A DNA stretch of 64,000 nucleotides from Mansonella perstans. Lineage: Eukaryota; Nematoda; Chromadorea; Rhabditida; Onchocercidae. Where the stretch lies: positions 124,001 through 188,000 of the forward strand of contig JBAMDO010000577.1 in the NCBI GenBank assembly GCA_037074765.1, in the 5' to 3' direction. The translations under genes were made by a program, and so were the position numbers. Under the pieces are notes generated by a model. That model saw only the letters and a list, made by a program, of their open reading frames with translations, was not told the DNA's origin and did not search any database. Position 1 is the first letter of the stretch. Each line of letters begins with the position of its first letter. Below, piece by piece: positions 16,535-28,241 of this stretch.

Positions 16535-16557
16535 CTCTTGCTTTCACCTTTATCAAC
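16535..16557 (-). other. possible small 5' exon or trans-splice site of csk-1
   Basis: On the minus strand a TTTTTCAG acceptor is followed by 23 bases and then a good GTGAGA donor. This could be a non-coding or short coding leader exon of the Csk gene, or the acceptor could receive a spliced leader. No canonical partner acceptor was found close to ATG 16488, so the call is weak. Confidence 0.3.
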
Positions 16558-18930
16558 CTGAAAAATTAATTGAAATAGGAACAACAAGAAATAGAACTAC
16601 TGTTACATTCTAGACAATACTTCAGAAAGTGCCGAATGAAATAACAACACAAAGGTTAAAACGAGAGCAACAATGTTACGCCCATCTTTCTATTCTCAAA
16701 CTGGCTGATGAAAAGAGTGACCTCAGTGGACATTCTCTCATCCACTCGACTACTTTATCATCGAGATGATCAGAATAGAGAGATATGGAAAATAACTTAT
16801 ACGAAAATGACAGCAGCAATCGAGAGGAAGACAGAGTATATCCATCTCTGCAGTCTGCTGATTTGAAATAACTTGAAATTTACATCTTTCTTCTCCCGCA
16901 AATGAATTGGTAGAAAGCGGGAAGATAGGTAGAAAGCGGGCCAGGAGAATCAATATAACGAATAAAAATTCCAATAAGAAATAAGTATGATTATACGAAT
17001 CAAAATAGCTATTGCATAATGCAAAAGGCTATCTTCTTTTTACATTCACTAATTGAAACAATGATCATAATGTGAGAAATGGTGAGTGGAAAAAGTGAAT
17101 ACTTTTCAGGATACAAATATTATTTCAGATCATCATAAACTGAAAAGAAAGGTAAGTACTTATAACCTGAAAAATTAAGAATATTCGTATCTTCTGTAAA
17201 CAAAGCTCCTAAAACGTTACAAACAATATTTGTATCCGGAAAAGTCAGTGATGATTACGCATATAAAGAAACCATAACATCCAAGCATTTATTTCTCATC
17301 TGCATTACGTGAACTACGTGAACTGTTCCAAACATATAATATTCTCTTTTAACATATATTTTAACGGATTATGAGGAAGACAATCCACTCTGTATTGTTT
17401 GATAAATAAGCAGGTGAAAGAAACTAATACCTCGGCAAAGTCTAAGTGCTATATTCACATCGTGTAATTAATCTACCCGAAACAAAGTTCACGTTTATTT
17501 CATGACCTTTACATTGGCTAGATCATATAATACTGTAAGTTGTTGTACATCGGTCAAAACAAAATGCATTCTATCTGAACTTCCTAATCTAAATAAGACA
17601 TAAGAGATAAGCGATTACACGATTAAGCTGGAGTAATTGATCAAAATACGTGTTTACGTATTTTAATACGTTCTTAACGGAAACATCTTGACAAATACAT
17701 ACTTCCTTGGATTCTTCCATTATAGCAAGATGATTCAGCGATATTTGGTCTGGTCTCTTCTGCGAACTTTTTTAAATTTTTCAGACGTAACAGGCAAAAT
17801 TATTTTTAAGAATTGAGAAGGAATTAATTGATCGAAATGTAATACGTGTTTAACGAACGTACGTGATATATGATCGTGGGTTGCATTTTCATGATCATAC
17901 AAAAATAATGTTCCATGAACAATTTTACGCCAGAGATGGGTAATTTGCTACTTCTAGGAAAATGATGAAGGTGACATACAGGTGAACTACTTCTAGGAAA
18001 GTGATGAAGGTGACATACAGGTGAAGAATATACAGTGAACACAAACTGTACTGATATAAATGGAGCTATAACGCGTAATTTTATGTATGTTTTATGAGGT
18101 CGATTTTTCTGCTATTATCGGCGAGCAATCATTAAAAAGAAAAAAGCGAATCACATCATTGGTTTATTGGATACTGATGCAATGACTCGACAGAAATTAA
18201 TGACTCGAAAAATGAATGAGCAAAAAAATTTTAACTCAGCTCAAAAAAGAAGATCAAATTTTGAAAATATCCAACAAAAAGTTAAACTTCGCATGTTTCT
18301 GTAATGCTTAACGGCTGTTCTCTCCAACTGCTCGATGATTATGCTTTATCAATATAAAACAAGTGAAGTGTTTCTGCCACTTTGCTCAATTTATTTTTTT
18401 GAAATTTTTGAAATGAACTTTAAGTTTGTCCCTGACATATGATGAAAGCTTAGTATTCTGCCGTCTTCATACGAATATTCATTAATGCACATTTTAAATG
18501 TCCAGTATAATTAACAAGGAGGATTGCAGCGAAGCAAAGAGCAAAGAGGTCAAATGTTGGTGTATAATTAAAAACATTGAGATTAATTTGTCAATTGTCT
18601 TCCTATTAAGCTCACAGGATTCCCGTGAGAGCTGTTAAACGTATTGGAAATTTCTATGTTAGATTGATAAAAGTAGCGATAAGTTTTGAAGCATATATAG
18701 CATGATAAAATATGATCACTTTATCACTGATCACTTTATCCTTATCATTCGAAATCCTAAGAAATTTCTGTAATAAATTAGATTGTTTGCAATACTTCGA
18801 AATGCACCCACGCAGCTGTTCCGATAATTGTTTAGTCATTACTTATGTATTAGTCGGCGATTGTTATTAGTCTGATGAAGCAAGATTAATTAATGGTTAG
18901 CCAAGAATTTTGCTATGATATGCCAAAGTG
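16558..18930. other. divergent intergenic region
   Basis: Separates Csk (-) from the secreted protein gene (+), so it should hold both promoters. I searched it for an SH3-encoding exon for Csk and found no ALYDF-like or equivalent motif. It contains a two-copy 39-bp tandem repeat at 17948-18025. Confidence 0.55.
17948..18025. repeat. 39-bp tandem duplication
   Basis: The unit beginning CTACTTCTAGGAAA occurs at 17948 and 17987 with one mismatch or very few. The period is a multiple of three, so a reading frame on the minus strand also repeats. Nothing else suggests coding. Confidence 0.8.
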
Positions 18931-21085
18931 ATGAAGAACAGATTGCTAGAACTGTTGTTGCTAGTTGCAGCTTTGCTGAAAAGTAAATCATTTGCATCAA
19001 AAGGAACATTTTGTCTCTTCTATGATTCTATTTATTCAACTTCTTTGGCTTCTTTTTTACATCTTTGGTTCGTTAAACTTTTTAATTTTTTTTTTTTTTT
19101 TTTGCCACAATAAGTTGAAAATTTTATTATTTAAATTTACCAAACAATAGAAACAAGCAAAATTTCTAAATTCGTCTTTCTAATTTCTAAAATTTCAGTA
19201 TCACTAAACTGGCTACAAAAACTGAGTAATCTACTTTCTTGATGCATTAGTTTCCTCGTAAATGATGTCTAAATTTTTTTCTTTTTAAATTCTAACTGTC
19301 ATTTTTCCTATTAAATAACATCAGTTGTTTCCTTTAACAGACTGAATCCATTAAAATATTGCAACAGTAGTAATTTGTAATTAGAACATTTACTAAAATT
19401 TCTTATCACTAAAAGATGACTGAAATACTTTCATAAAATATCTAAAAAATACTGAGTCATTTTATACGACCATCCATTTCAATTATCTTTCCAATGATGA
19501 TGACAGTTTGGGAATAGGAAATTTCTCATCAAATACTTTTTACGCCAAATTATTATTAAAATTCAAAGAAGTGTAAATTCAGAATAATGAGGCAATATTA
19601 TAGTTTTTTTTTTTAATAATTTATCCTAATTTCCCTGTTTTCTTTGATTATGTTGATTATCACTTTTATTATGGCCAAACCTAAATACTTGAGAGGTAGG
19701 ATAAGGACAGTAAGATTTTGAACAAAATCAAGCCTTAACTTTTAGATGTAAGTAATGGAGCACTATTTGGTATGAGCTGCGAAGAATATCAAGAAGAGCT
19801 ATCCGAATGGTCTCAATGTATCATACCCCATGGTGATTTGACCGATGCAATTAGTCTGTTTTTGAGAAGTGTTAAGAATTTTGGATGTAAAGTTAGTCGA
19901 TTAAAACCTTATAAACACTCAAAATAGCGTCTTCTTTGGAGGAGTGACCTACCTTACAGAAGTTAAATTACAAATTATTAATTGTTAAATTATTTACTTT
20001 AATCAACCAAATCGATCATTTGTTTACCTGATTTATCTTACTCTTTATCTTATTTATCTTACTAGGTCATTTCACGGAGATATTTTAACACCATTTCACT
20101 TTGTCAGTTCTATAATATGATGAAAATGTTAGGTCAAATAATTTGAAAAACTCAATCATTTGGATATTTTGAGAGGAAAAAAGAAATCAAAAAAGACAAG
20201 TTGAATAAATAACATTTACAGCTTCCACCCAGAAAAGCAATCAAATTTGGGCTCAACTTTTTACGCAACCATTCAAACAGCTATTTGGAGCATCCACTCT
20301 ATAAGCGTATCACTATCCAAAACTGTGGTAAATGTAGCCGACGAATTAGATGTTGCAAGTTAGCAATTTTTCATACAGTTAGTTCTACGGAAGAAAAAAG
20401 CCTAACTGAAATTGACAGACATCAAAATGTTCGAATTATTTACTTCAATAAATTTCGTAAATCAGATTTTCCAGTTTGACAATGATTTCCAGGAGGTCAA
20501 AATCATTTCTAGCTCAAGCTTACGAGTCAGAAGCATGCTCTGGAAACGATATTGCTTGCGTATTCGATCCACTTTCAATTAACGATTTACAAGAGCTTAA
20601 GGTCTTTTTCCCATAACTGTTTCTATTTTAGTGTAAATAATCCAACATTTTCCCGTTATTTTCTTATAATGAAACTGCAATATATTTTATAAATATTTTT
20701 TCAAGAGAATAATTTGCTTTCTAGCATTCCCGAAAGAAAGGTAAAAAAAAAAACTAGAACTAAATCTGGATTTAGTATGTAATAACATTTGAATTTTTGA
20801 TTTGAAATGTTGATTCAGGAGAGATATCCAAATGTAGTACCACCAGAGGACAAATGTAATGTATCAGACTACGTGGCTGCCGAACTTGCAGCACTCAGCG
20901 AAGGACCAACGTATCAGTATGTGGAACCATTGCTATGTCAGATATTAGGTACCAGAATACCTGCTGTAAATTGTGTGCTACACGGTGATAAATGCCACTG
21001 CTGTTGCTTTTCATACACTCCCCAATCTGACGGTTATTGTTATTTGAGTAATAATACATCATCTACATGTCTTTCCAATTCTTAA
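18931..21085 (+). CDS. secreted cysteine-rich protein, family not recognised
   Basis: Five exons, 18931-18982, 19746-19891, 20222-20358, 20493-20601 and 20819-21085, join with consistent phases into 236 residues. It starts MKNRLLELLLLVAALL, a typical signal peptide. The remainder has 18 cysteines, an even number consistent with disulfides, including NCGKC, RCC and a dense KCHCCC cluster near the C-terminus. Several Asn-X-Ser/Thr sites (NVS twice, NHS, NNT) suggest N-glycosylation. No transmembrane helix or lipid anchor signal follows. I do not recognise a domain, and no function is assigned. Exons 3 and 4 were joined at a GTTAGC donor (20359) because it alone keeps both frames open. It diverges from csk-1 and converges on the next gene. 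Confidence 0.75.
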
Positions 21086-22284
21086 TGCCATTTTAAGCAT
21101 AATATAACATTACTTAGTGCAGTAATCTACCTAACTTCACTAAACATGTGGTCATTTCCTCCTTGTCAAAATAGCTAATCTTTCAACATTAGTTTTTTCA
21201 TTCCTAATAAAATGAAAAAAGTAGTATAAAAATAGGTACCCATAAAAGTACTCTACATATCCCCTTCTCGTAATATATATGAGCAGGACAATCAGAAGCT
21301 TGAAGTATCTCTATCCAAGCTTCTACCGTATGAACCACAACTCAGTTTGTAACAGTATCAATGCTAGTACTGAAATAAACGTCTTATGGGTGGTAATGTT
21401 TTGAAGCAAACACTCATTGCTTCAATCACTATTTATAACTACTGCTCTTATTAATCGATCTGAATTGTCAGAAATTTAAATCAAATGCAACTTAATACCC
21501 TTTCTTCTCTTTTGCAAAGTTAGTATTACCTTGAATTTTGCTTCCAATAAATTAATAATTACGACTTTGCATGGTATGGACCGATGCAGTACTGCATACT
21601 GGAAGTTAACAATTCAGTTCAGTTCTTTTTTTTAAATAAAATATTACAGTAAGACAACTATATAACTTAAAATATTCAATGAGCATGCGAATACGCAGAA
21701 TGGATAAAATGAAGAATTGCCGGACCCGTAATAAAATTCAAAATAACCAATAATCATAAAATAATATTTAGATATACTTTAACAAAACATAAAGCTGCCA
21801 GCAATTCTGATTAAAATATACAAAAGAAGAAATCTAACATACGCAAAGTTGATAGAGTATTTGAATAATATATTTCCTGTGAGCTACATATGACGTTTGC
21901 GATTAGAAATTGAAGAAAAAAGCTGCGTAACTGAAAAGTTAACGCTAGAAAGTGCTAGAAATGTACCCATCAGAACTACACAGTGGAAAACTTCGAAAAC
22001 AAGTTTATAACTCTTCAGATTCATTTCAAGAATAGCGCAACTGAATGGAAAGAATTCTGAAATTCTGCTGACTTCTATGAGCGTGTTGAGATGCAATCGA
22101 CAATGAAAAAAGAAGATAATGAAGATGATTGATAAAAAATTTCAATATATTCAGTCGCCCAACAAATAAAAAATAAAAAAAATACTTGAGAATTTCACAG
22201 ACCTAATTACTATCTTTAAGTATTATCTGCTAAACTACCAGAAATCGTATGTACGTTATTATATCGAATTAATTCCTTATTTAA
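21086..22284. other. intergenic between convergent genes
   Basis: AT-rich 3' flanks of the secreted-protein gene (+) and the four-helix membrane protein gene (-). A 70-codon minus frame at 21884-22096 has no splice context or family likeness and is probably chance or 3' UTR. Confidence 0.55.
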
Positions 22285-23975
22285 TCATGTTTCAATAGTT
22301 ACTCTGTTGCTGTTCACAGTATTTGCTGAATGATTTACATCAACTGTTGACGAAACAAAAACCACGTGGATTCCCGGATATTTCGTACGCTGAAACATTT
22401 ACAAACAAATTAAGGAATTAGTTTAATTATTTGGTCTTTGTTACTAAACCGCTAACAAAATAATGCATATTACAAATCTTGGTACTACAAACAAATTGAT
22501 GATCGGATGAACTTACACTGCTCTCTGCAACTCTTAATGCGGTTAAATGTATTTCTTTGCAAGATAGATAATAACGACACTGGCATACAGCCTTTAACAT
22601 AAATGCTTGAAATGATATTATGATAAATAGCACAGTGGCCGTAAATAAGTAATTAATGCTTGATTCCACTTTGAAGGAATAATCAAAAGATGGAGATTGA
22701 ATATTCAACATGTGAATACTGAAAACCATTTTATCAATACAGAAAAAAATGACTGAAAAGTGCCAACTGATAGTATTTCATTCAACATTATAACCGAGAC
22801 TGCTTTCAGATATTTTCAGAAAGTGAAAGTTCCAATACTGGACTCAGATAAGATGGCATAAAGAATGCCAGCAATCACTTATTTTAAGTTAAGCAATCAA
22901 AAAGTTAACCTTACTTATCTTTAATCAGGCAATCGAGATTAATTTCCAATAGCTGGACTTAAAACTATATTCAATCTTTCGTAGACATATCTCATCAGTC
23001 CTGCATGAATATATTTTGAAAAAATAACTTACAAAATAAGTAAGATTTCAGTATCGATCGCAACAATATATGATATAATAAACGGTAGAAGATAAGAAGA
23101 AGCCTGCTTCTTGATGCCAGCGATTACTTGATAATGAACAAGGATGCCGATTCCAAGATATAACAATAGAAAGGCTGAAGAAAACACGAGTTGAAGAGAC
23201 AAAAATCGAGTAATCATACAAGTAGATTTAAAACCAAGGAATCTTTAAAACTAGATAAGTTATGCAACAACCAAAAACACATAGTGCCTAAATGGATATT
23301 CTGAGCATTGATGAAATTCTGTGAATGCTACTGAAAAAAGACAAAAAAAAGAAACTACCCAAGGCCATGACATCGATTCCGGTCTTGTGACTGTACCAAT
23401 CAAATTCGAAGAATATTGATATGAAAATGAGAATGGTAAATGACATACCAAGTCCAGCAACAGTCTAAAATGTATATATTCAAGTTCAACTGTATTATTT
23501 CACTGAAATTATTTCGATGAAATCTGAAAAGCTTACCAGAGCAGCTTTTTGAACATGACAGAGTTTAAAAAATATAAACTTCGGATCATTATCATTAAAC
23601 TGTGCAATATATATGGTTGATGGCCGCGGAATATCATCCAAAACGTCACCTAAAACATACGATTAAAGAAAGTGAAAGATAAATCGTTTGCATACTTTGA
23701 ATTATTCATCAAATAAGAATAAAAAAGAGCAAGCATAAACGTTATGCTAACGTTTTTTTTTCAAATCCTGGAGAAATCTGATAACAGTTCAATTAAACGA
23801 TATGATAATTCAATAAATAACGCGAATCATATATGTAGACAGTAACCTCAAATGTAATGTTATACTATGGAAATGATTAGAAAATTATATAATAGTTACC
23901 TGGTATGCCAAATCGAGAATAAGTAACTGAGCATTCATTTCTCTTCCCAATAAACCATTTCCAGAGCCTGTTCAT
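22285..23975 (-). CDS. four-transmembrane protein, LAPTM4/5-like
   Basis: Exons 23975-23900, 23649-23537, 23464-23359, 23174-23033, 22718-22517 and 22389-22285 join in phase into 247 residues (LAPTM4 proteins have about 230). Four hydrophobic segments are visible. They start near KAALVTVAGLGMSFTILIF, AFLLLYLGIGILVHYQ, SYLLPFIISYIVA and NYLFTATVLFIIISFQAF. The first is preceded by FKLCHVQKAAL, which resembles the CHVRTG stretch of LAPTM4. The fourth runs into FMLKAVCQCRYYL, like FKAYLINCVWNCYKYI in that family. LAPTM proteins reside in lysosomal and late endosomal membranes, but no PPxY or clear tyrosine sorting motif is seen in the short tail. The assignment rests on topology and two short resemblances, so another nematode four-helix family is possible. 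Confidence 0.6.
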
Positions 23976-24556
23976 TTTCTTACCACGTAATCACGGTTAA
24001 CACCTGAAAATTAATTCCGAAACTCATACAATCACCATACATATCTTGGAATTACAATTAAAAAAAAAACATGCACTGAAATTGAAGGTAATCTAAAAAA
24101 AATTATGCAATTAATTTTTAAAAAAAATATTGACAAAAGATTTTCCTTTTTCATGATTAGCATTCCTATCCGGAATAAACATTCATCAAATAAATCAATC
24201 ATTTTATTTTCTCTGATTTGAAATTAAGATATAAAATATCTATCCATGCATGAAAATACGTAAAACTATTGAATTTATTTAGTGCCATAAATAAAACACA
24301 TCCACAATGATATAGTAGTATCAAAGAGTAAAAAGAACACTAGAAATTATTCCGATTTCATTACTGAAACTTAACAATGAAAGTTTGATATGATATCGGA
24401 AAATGTTATCGAAATATTGAAAAACTGGAAAATGTCAAAGTAGCTATGAAAACTGTTTTGGTTATAATATTATTTCTTTCTGACTGATTCATTCATGATC
24501 CAACACATAACACAATGTAATATTGAAAACAACGAAGTTATGCCGGTTTCATAACT

Positions 24557-24650
24557 GAAACTTAATTATTCCGATTCCGTTATTGAAACTTAATTATTCC
24601 GATTCCGTTATTGAAACTTAATTATTCCAGTTCTGTTACTGAAATTTAAC
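24557..24650. repeat. 28-bp tandem repeat, about 3.3 copies
   Basis: Units beginning GAAACTTAATTATTCC start at 24557, 24585 and 24613, with a diverged partial copy at 24641. A related single unit lies near 24350. Confidence 0.85.
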
Positions 24651-25049
24651 ATTTTCGTAGCGAGCAAATGTCGTAGAGCATTATTGTGTCGTCAACAACG
24701 TATCGGCGTTGCTAGTATGTCAGCTGTGTTACTCCTATGTGGTACGTAAACACATTATTGATCGTTAGTCAGTTGATTTTAAATTTATCCTACTATTATC
24801 TGCGACTAATAAATTTATTGAACTTTCTCTTGCGTACTATTTATCTTTCTTTGTTTGTATAATATCTCATTCTATCAATATTTCAGGATATTTCATAATC
24901 GATACACTCTCTACTACTACCTCTTTGCACAGTTTTACAACGTTTTCGCTCTTAGTTCTTCTTTCTCTTCTTCTTCTTCTTCTTATATGATTGGGTTGAT
25001 AGATGTAGAAAATTATGACTACCTTATAATAAGGTGACCTATTGATCCA

Positions 25050-25290
25050 TATAGGTCACATATGATATACCGTATAGCTACCATTTGATAACAATGTAAT
25101 GTAAGCGATCTGTTGCAATAAATTTACATTTTTTCATCCTTATGTTTATCAAATTTCGTTAAATTATGATCATTTAATTTCTACAATTTATAAAGTTAAT
25201 TTACAAATTCATATTTCATTTCTATAAATGATTAATTTTTTTTTTATGAAAGTTTTAATTCAGAGAAATTCACTTGATTACTTAAACTGT
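25050..25290. repeat. diverged direct repeat, copy 1
   Basis: Shares ordered blocks with 25980-26220 at an offset near 930: CCATTTG (25081 and 26011), TTGCAATAAATTTA (25113 and 26042), TTTATCAAATTTC (25144 and about 26077), and a CACTTGA block (about 25268 and 26204). Confidence 0.6.
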
Positions 25291-25979
25291 ATAGGAAAAG
25301 AATTTAAATTAATCGGAAAAAAAAAACCGAAACAAATTTTTCTTCCTCGTTGAATTGATTCATATAGTTTTTTTTATGATGTATTGATTGCATATAGTGA
25401 ATGATAAGATTTTATCTTATATCATTATATCTTTTTGTGATGAACAAAGGCGCCGCTTTTTTTTTGTGCCAAATTTTTTCGACATCACTATCCCATTGAT
25501 ATTTGTGATAGCAGACAAAGCATCTATTGTGTAACGATTAAGCTTATGCTTCTTCTAATTCTTTCATAAAAATACAGTCTTTGTTAAAATATCCATCAAT
25601 CTCCAAAGCTATAGATCCTTCGTGTATAATCTTTTGTTATCTATACATATCAGTATTACTGTAGTCAACCGCAAAACGAATGCGCGTTTCCAAGCGTAGC
25701 AGTATCCTTCACCTCTATATTACTCCCAATACACATTCAGCACAACAATCAGTGCCTTAAGAAAACTTTTACTCCGATATTTTTAATTTTGAGGTATCCG
25801 ATAGTATCATTCACCACTTCCCTCTACATATTCAGAAATTAGCAACTGTTGGATTGGATGACCTTATAACAAACAATGCCTATAAGAAAACTTTTACTCT
25901 AATTATTTTTAATTTTGCGGGAATTCACTTTTACAATAGATGTTATCGTATGCCAGTATGATTATTGCATATCATATAT

Positions 25980-26220
25980 AACATTACATAATGATATACA
26001 ATATGGAATACCATTTGGTGACAGTTTATGTGATCATATACTTGCAATAAATTTATGTTTTTATTTTTTTTTTATATTTATCAAATTTCATATGATAATG
26101 ATTGTTCCTTTTCTTCAATGAAGTTAGTCACAAATTTATTTATTACTGCAAATAGTCGGTTTTTTTTTTTTTTTTTTTGCAGATTTTGATTTAAGATGGA
26201 AAATCCACTTGAATACATCA
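25980..26220. repeat. diverged direct repeat, copy 2
   Basis: Second copy of the segment at 25050-25290. Block order and spacing are conserved within a few bases, which argues for old duplication of non-coding DNA or two members of a dispersed repeat. Confidence 0.6.
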
Positions 26221-26955
26221 CTGATACGGTAGCAGTTCGCAATTCATTTGCCTCATTAGGCACGACATCAAGTATAATTGTGTTGGTCACGTTTCTTGTA
26301 TGCCATTTATTATAACGATTTCAAGTTATACTGTAAACAAGTTATGTTGCTACTGCAAGTTACACTGCAATCATTGATGTTTTATTCTATGGCTGAAATT
26401 ATCCTTTAAAAAAATTATGTTCATGATTTCCTAGCCGTTTTTTTATCGAGTCTTTTTTTTTTCATATAATGTACGCACACACATTTCGTGTGATCAGTTT
26501 TTGTTATACTTGTATTTTAGTATTTTACTATGATTGTAGTAATAGGGAAAAGATTCTTTTGTCGAAGTGTTCATCGTCGAACTAAAAGCCGAGTCGGGAG
26601 AGCCAAATAATAACGCAGTGTCGTTTGTTACCGTAATATTAGTTTTATTTTAGCTCACTTCGTTCTACCTCTCGATTTATCTTGAAAGATTTTGCAACAG
26701 ATACCAAACTCTTTTTGTTAATTTGCTAATTGATTGGCTGTGTGGAAAAGAGCTTAGTTCCTTGAATCTACATATCGACCGTGGTGGTGTATTTTGTTCT
26801 ATTAATATTTTTGGATGTTTTCGGATATGTGAGTATTTTTTGTTAAATTAAAAATATAGCAAGTGGCATACTTTTTCGTTCTTTCTCTGTGCAATTTATT
26901 GTATTATTATGCTGTTTTATAGCTGTGAAATTTGACAAATAGCACTTTTCACTCA

Positions 26956-27875
26956 ATGCTTTACAATTTAGTTATAGCGGCAAAAGGAATCATGCATCCA
27001 ATATCTTCGGGAACCATGCATCCAGTGGTATGCAGGAATGCAGGAATCAGGCATCCGATGTTCTCAGGAACTATGCATCCGTTATCACCGAGAATAATAT
27101 ATCCTATTCCATTCTCATCGGGATTCGTTGTCCCAATGCCGTCTATGATTCGTTGCCCCAATGCCGTCGGTGTACGTCGTCCATTGTTATCTCAGTGTGC
27201 TTTGATTTTTCGTAGCGATTATGTAAGCGCAGCAACACCACGTGTCACTGGAGCAATGTATAACAGCAGTCAGCAGGTTTATTTTTAGGTTATATCCGTT
27301 TTTTAAGTGGTCCGCTCAGGATAGAAGTTGTAGACTTATAGAAATTAACTGAGAGTGTAATTTGATTGGTGGGTACTGACGGTTTTATGCATGATTAACT
27401 TGGTGACGTATAAGTTTTAATTGCTAGAGCAGATTCTTAGTGATATAAAGTTACATGCTATTTTCAGATATCAGCGGATGTCCATCACCAACCCGACATG
27501 CTTAGTGTGAGTGTACCGCAGAAGAATTGTAATTCAAAATATTTGCCGAAACCCGAACCGCTCCCTTCTTTGTTAGCTATGGATACATCATTAGCAAAAA
27601 TTCATACAGATACATCATTAGCAAAAAATCATACGGATACATTATTAGCAAAAAATCATGAGTGTGTTACATCGTCTACATCAGCGCGAGTTGTACCCTC
27701 TTCCATGGTAGAAACGCCGTGCATTTCTTCCAGTGCGCCAGCAGTCAGTAACTTTCGACCACAGCCATCATCAAAAAATGCATCACCAATTAAAAGCGTT
27801 GCTCAGAATCGGCCATTTTCTCTCGATGAGACGCCGAAGAGAAAAACCGAAAAAAGTAATTTTTTCCGCAGTTAA
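26956..27875 (+). CDS. hypothetical low-complexity protein
   Basis: Two exons, 26956-27276 and 27468-27875, join in phase 0 across a good TTTTCAG acceptor into 242 residues ending NFFRS. The N-terminal half repeats short motifs such as GIMHPISSGTMHP and later RHPMFSGTMHP. The C-terminal half has three tandem 8-residue units of the type TDTSLAKN/H. It is rich in Ser, Pro and Lys with a basic end, TPKRKTEK, and looks disordered. No domain is recognised. The first exon is also open in another plus frame and on the minus strand because the DNA is repetitive, so its frame is less sure than exon 2. An alternative is that exon 2 splices on into the PNRC-like exon downstream (donor near 27856), making one gene. 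Confidence 0.5.
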
Positions 27876-28241
27876 TTAAATGTATGGTTTTTCCATATTA
27901 GTACAAACTTCTTTCTACATGATTTTTCACCGCGAAAGGTTATGTTGGCTTTAATGCTTGTTTTTCTTTTGAGGAGCGAGGAGGAGGAGATCGGAAGGGA
28001 TTTGTCCCGTTTTTGTGTCTTTTTTTTTTGCATCCTTAAACATTAAAAAACAAAAAGAAAAAGGAATACTTAACGGCTGTTTTGGAATCCGAAATGCATA
28101 AGATATATTGGTATAGATCCTCCTGTATTTTCCTTTAATATTCCAAATTTGTTGTCATGGCAGCAGCAAGAAGTGTCGCAATTTCTCAAGGGAAGTTGCG
28201 GTTTTCATTTCATTTGATGAAGTGTGATATTTTATTGGAAA

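Larger units (their letters stand above)
23976..26955. other. divergent intergenic region with repeats
   Basis: About 3 kb without coding evidence, expected to carry the promoters of the membrane-protein gene (-) and the next plus-strand gene. It contains a 28-bp tandem array, a CTT run near 24960-24985, and two diverged copies of a segment about 930 bases apart. A weak leader-exon candidate ends at a GTGAGT donor near 26830. Confidence 0.55.

Noticed and set aside
16750..16974. Minus-strand frame upstream of Csk as a candidate SH3 exon
   Set aside because: It lacks the ALYDF, WW and PSNYV hallmarks of SH3 and starts with a hydrophobic stretch; no acceptor in the right phase was found.
23260..23330. 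Extra exon for the membrane protein (VAFTEFHQCSEY)
   Set aside because: Including it would need introns of about 28 and 36 bases, too short to splice; skipping it gives matching phases with an intron of 184 bases.
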